Shown piece by piece: positions 63,423-64,000 of a stretch of DNA of 64,000 nt. Location of the stretch: positions 11,444,922 to 11,508,921 of the forward strand of contig NC_092678.1 of assembly GCF_964355755.1 (NCBI RefSeq), written 5' to 3'. How positions within the stretch are numbered: position 1 is the first letter of the stretch; the number at the start of each line of letters is the position of its first letter. The position numbers were made by a program, and so were the translations under genes. The notes beneath the pieces are model-generated. The model searched no databases. It saw only the letters and a list, made by a program, of their open reading frames with translations, and was not told the DNA's origin. This DNA is from Antedon mediterranea (taxonomy: Eukaryota > Echinodermata > Crinoidea > Comatulida > Antedonidae).

Positions 63423-63494
63423 GGTTTCGCCCGGGCTCGAACCAGGTACCTTCTGCGTGTTAAGCAAACGTGATAATCACTACGCCAAGAAGCC
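63423..63494 (-). tRNA. tRNA-Val (AAC)-like, copy 2
   Basis: The minus strand has TAGTGATTATCACG, anticodon arm TTTGC-TTAACAC-GCAGA (AAC) and T arm CCTGG-TTCGAGC-CCGGG. The acceptor stem pairs poorly (GGCTTCT against CGAAACC with two mismatches), so it is probably a pseudogene. The downstream flank (TATACAGTA, TTTCACCATAAA) matches that of copy 1, so the two arose by duplication. Confidence 0.65.
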
Positions 63495-63564
63495 GCATAT
63501 AACTACATAATGCTGTGGTGTGTGTCACACATTGTGGCTTTTTAATTAAACAAATTAATTAACA

Positions 63565-63900
63565 AAAAAGCATGAATGTGCGATACTCGGGGTACAGCAA
63601 ATGAAGCTGTAATGACGTCATAAGACGGGATGTGACGTCACATACACATCAATAACCTACCAAATACGGCTATATGGTACCATCTTCGAGACGTCATATG
63701 GCTGCATCCGGTTTGAAATTTAAAAATCCGGCTCTATAGATTTGAGGACATGTCCCTGTAGTATATTCATGCCAAATCCCAGCTCAATACTACAACTAAT
63801 AAGGGAGGAGTAGTACTTTAAAAATCGCACTTTTTACTCAATAGTGTCCAGATGGAGAAAATGAGTAAGTCCTAGACTCGGGTACCCCGAGTAAAAATTG
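63565..63900 (+). repeat. Direct repeat, copy 2
   Basis: Sister of 62545-63080 without the CCGA element. It ends near GGGTACCCCGAGTAAAAA. Confidence 0.85.
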
Positions 63901-64000
63901 TAGGAGTTAAAATGAGCAGAGAGGGTGATTTCGATTAATCTAGAACATTTACATGGGTCGGCATTTTTCACTGTAAATACACGCAACCCGTGTCATTCCC

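Noticed and set aside
1-64000. CRISPR array, operon or bacterial features
   Set aside because: The window is a spliced metazoan locus; the tandem repeats present lack spacer-repeat structure.

Overview
This is an animal (metazoan) genomic window: AT-rich, spliced genes with GT-AG introns, and very dense in decayed transposable elements. The repeat set fits a marine invertebrate, most likely an echinoderm or a close relative, though the sequence alone does not prove the species. It includes CR1/L2-like LINEs, an L1-Tx1 LINE, Ty3/Gypsy, a Penelope-like element with a hammerhead ribozyme, tRNA-derived SINEs, many short inverted-repeat DNA elements, and scattered AGGCCTA motifs.

Two host genes are supported, both on the + strand. 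(1) A complete SLC26 anion transporter/prestin-family gene, 15 coding exons from ATG 22097 to stop 49141. All exon phases join to a 751-codon reading frame, with candidate poly(A) signals at 49516 and 49527. An upstream mini-exon at 21428 could supply an alternative start. (2) The 5' part of an SLC25 mitochondrial carrier (UCP-like): three exons at 57670, 60288 and 61737, continuing past the right edge.

Layout. 1-1610: an intact 5'-truncated LINE reverse transcriptase fused in frame to a Ty3/Gypsy RT relic (both minus strand). 1998-5740: DNA elements nested in a decayed Gypsy gag/protease copy. 5740-17800: foldback elements, a 39-bp minisatellite, dispersed repeats, a 1.6-kb element with CAAAA duplications, and degenerate tandem repeats. 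18430-20545: an L1-Tx1 relic lacking its central RT. 21400-49550: the SLC26 gene. Its intron 6 (8 kb) holds a nearly full CR1-like LINE and foldback repeats. Its intron 9 holds a tRNA-like gene and a LINE tail. Its intron 13 holds a 5-kb inverted-repeat element that carries a broken gene of unknown function. 49550-57600: AT-rich repeats, a LINE relic split by a MITE, and a Penelope-like element split by a 2-kb Mutator-like palindromic element with 9-bp duplications. 57670-64000: the SLC25 gene, with repeats and two tRNA-Val-like sequences near the right edge.

The two host genes have no visible functional link. The SLC26 protein would exchange anions at the plasma membrane and the carrier would work in the inner mitochondrial membrane. 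Most introns above 1 kb owe much of their length to identifiable insertions or tandem repeats.
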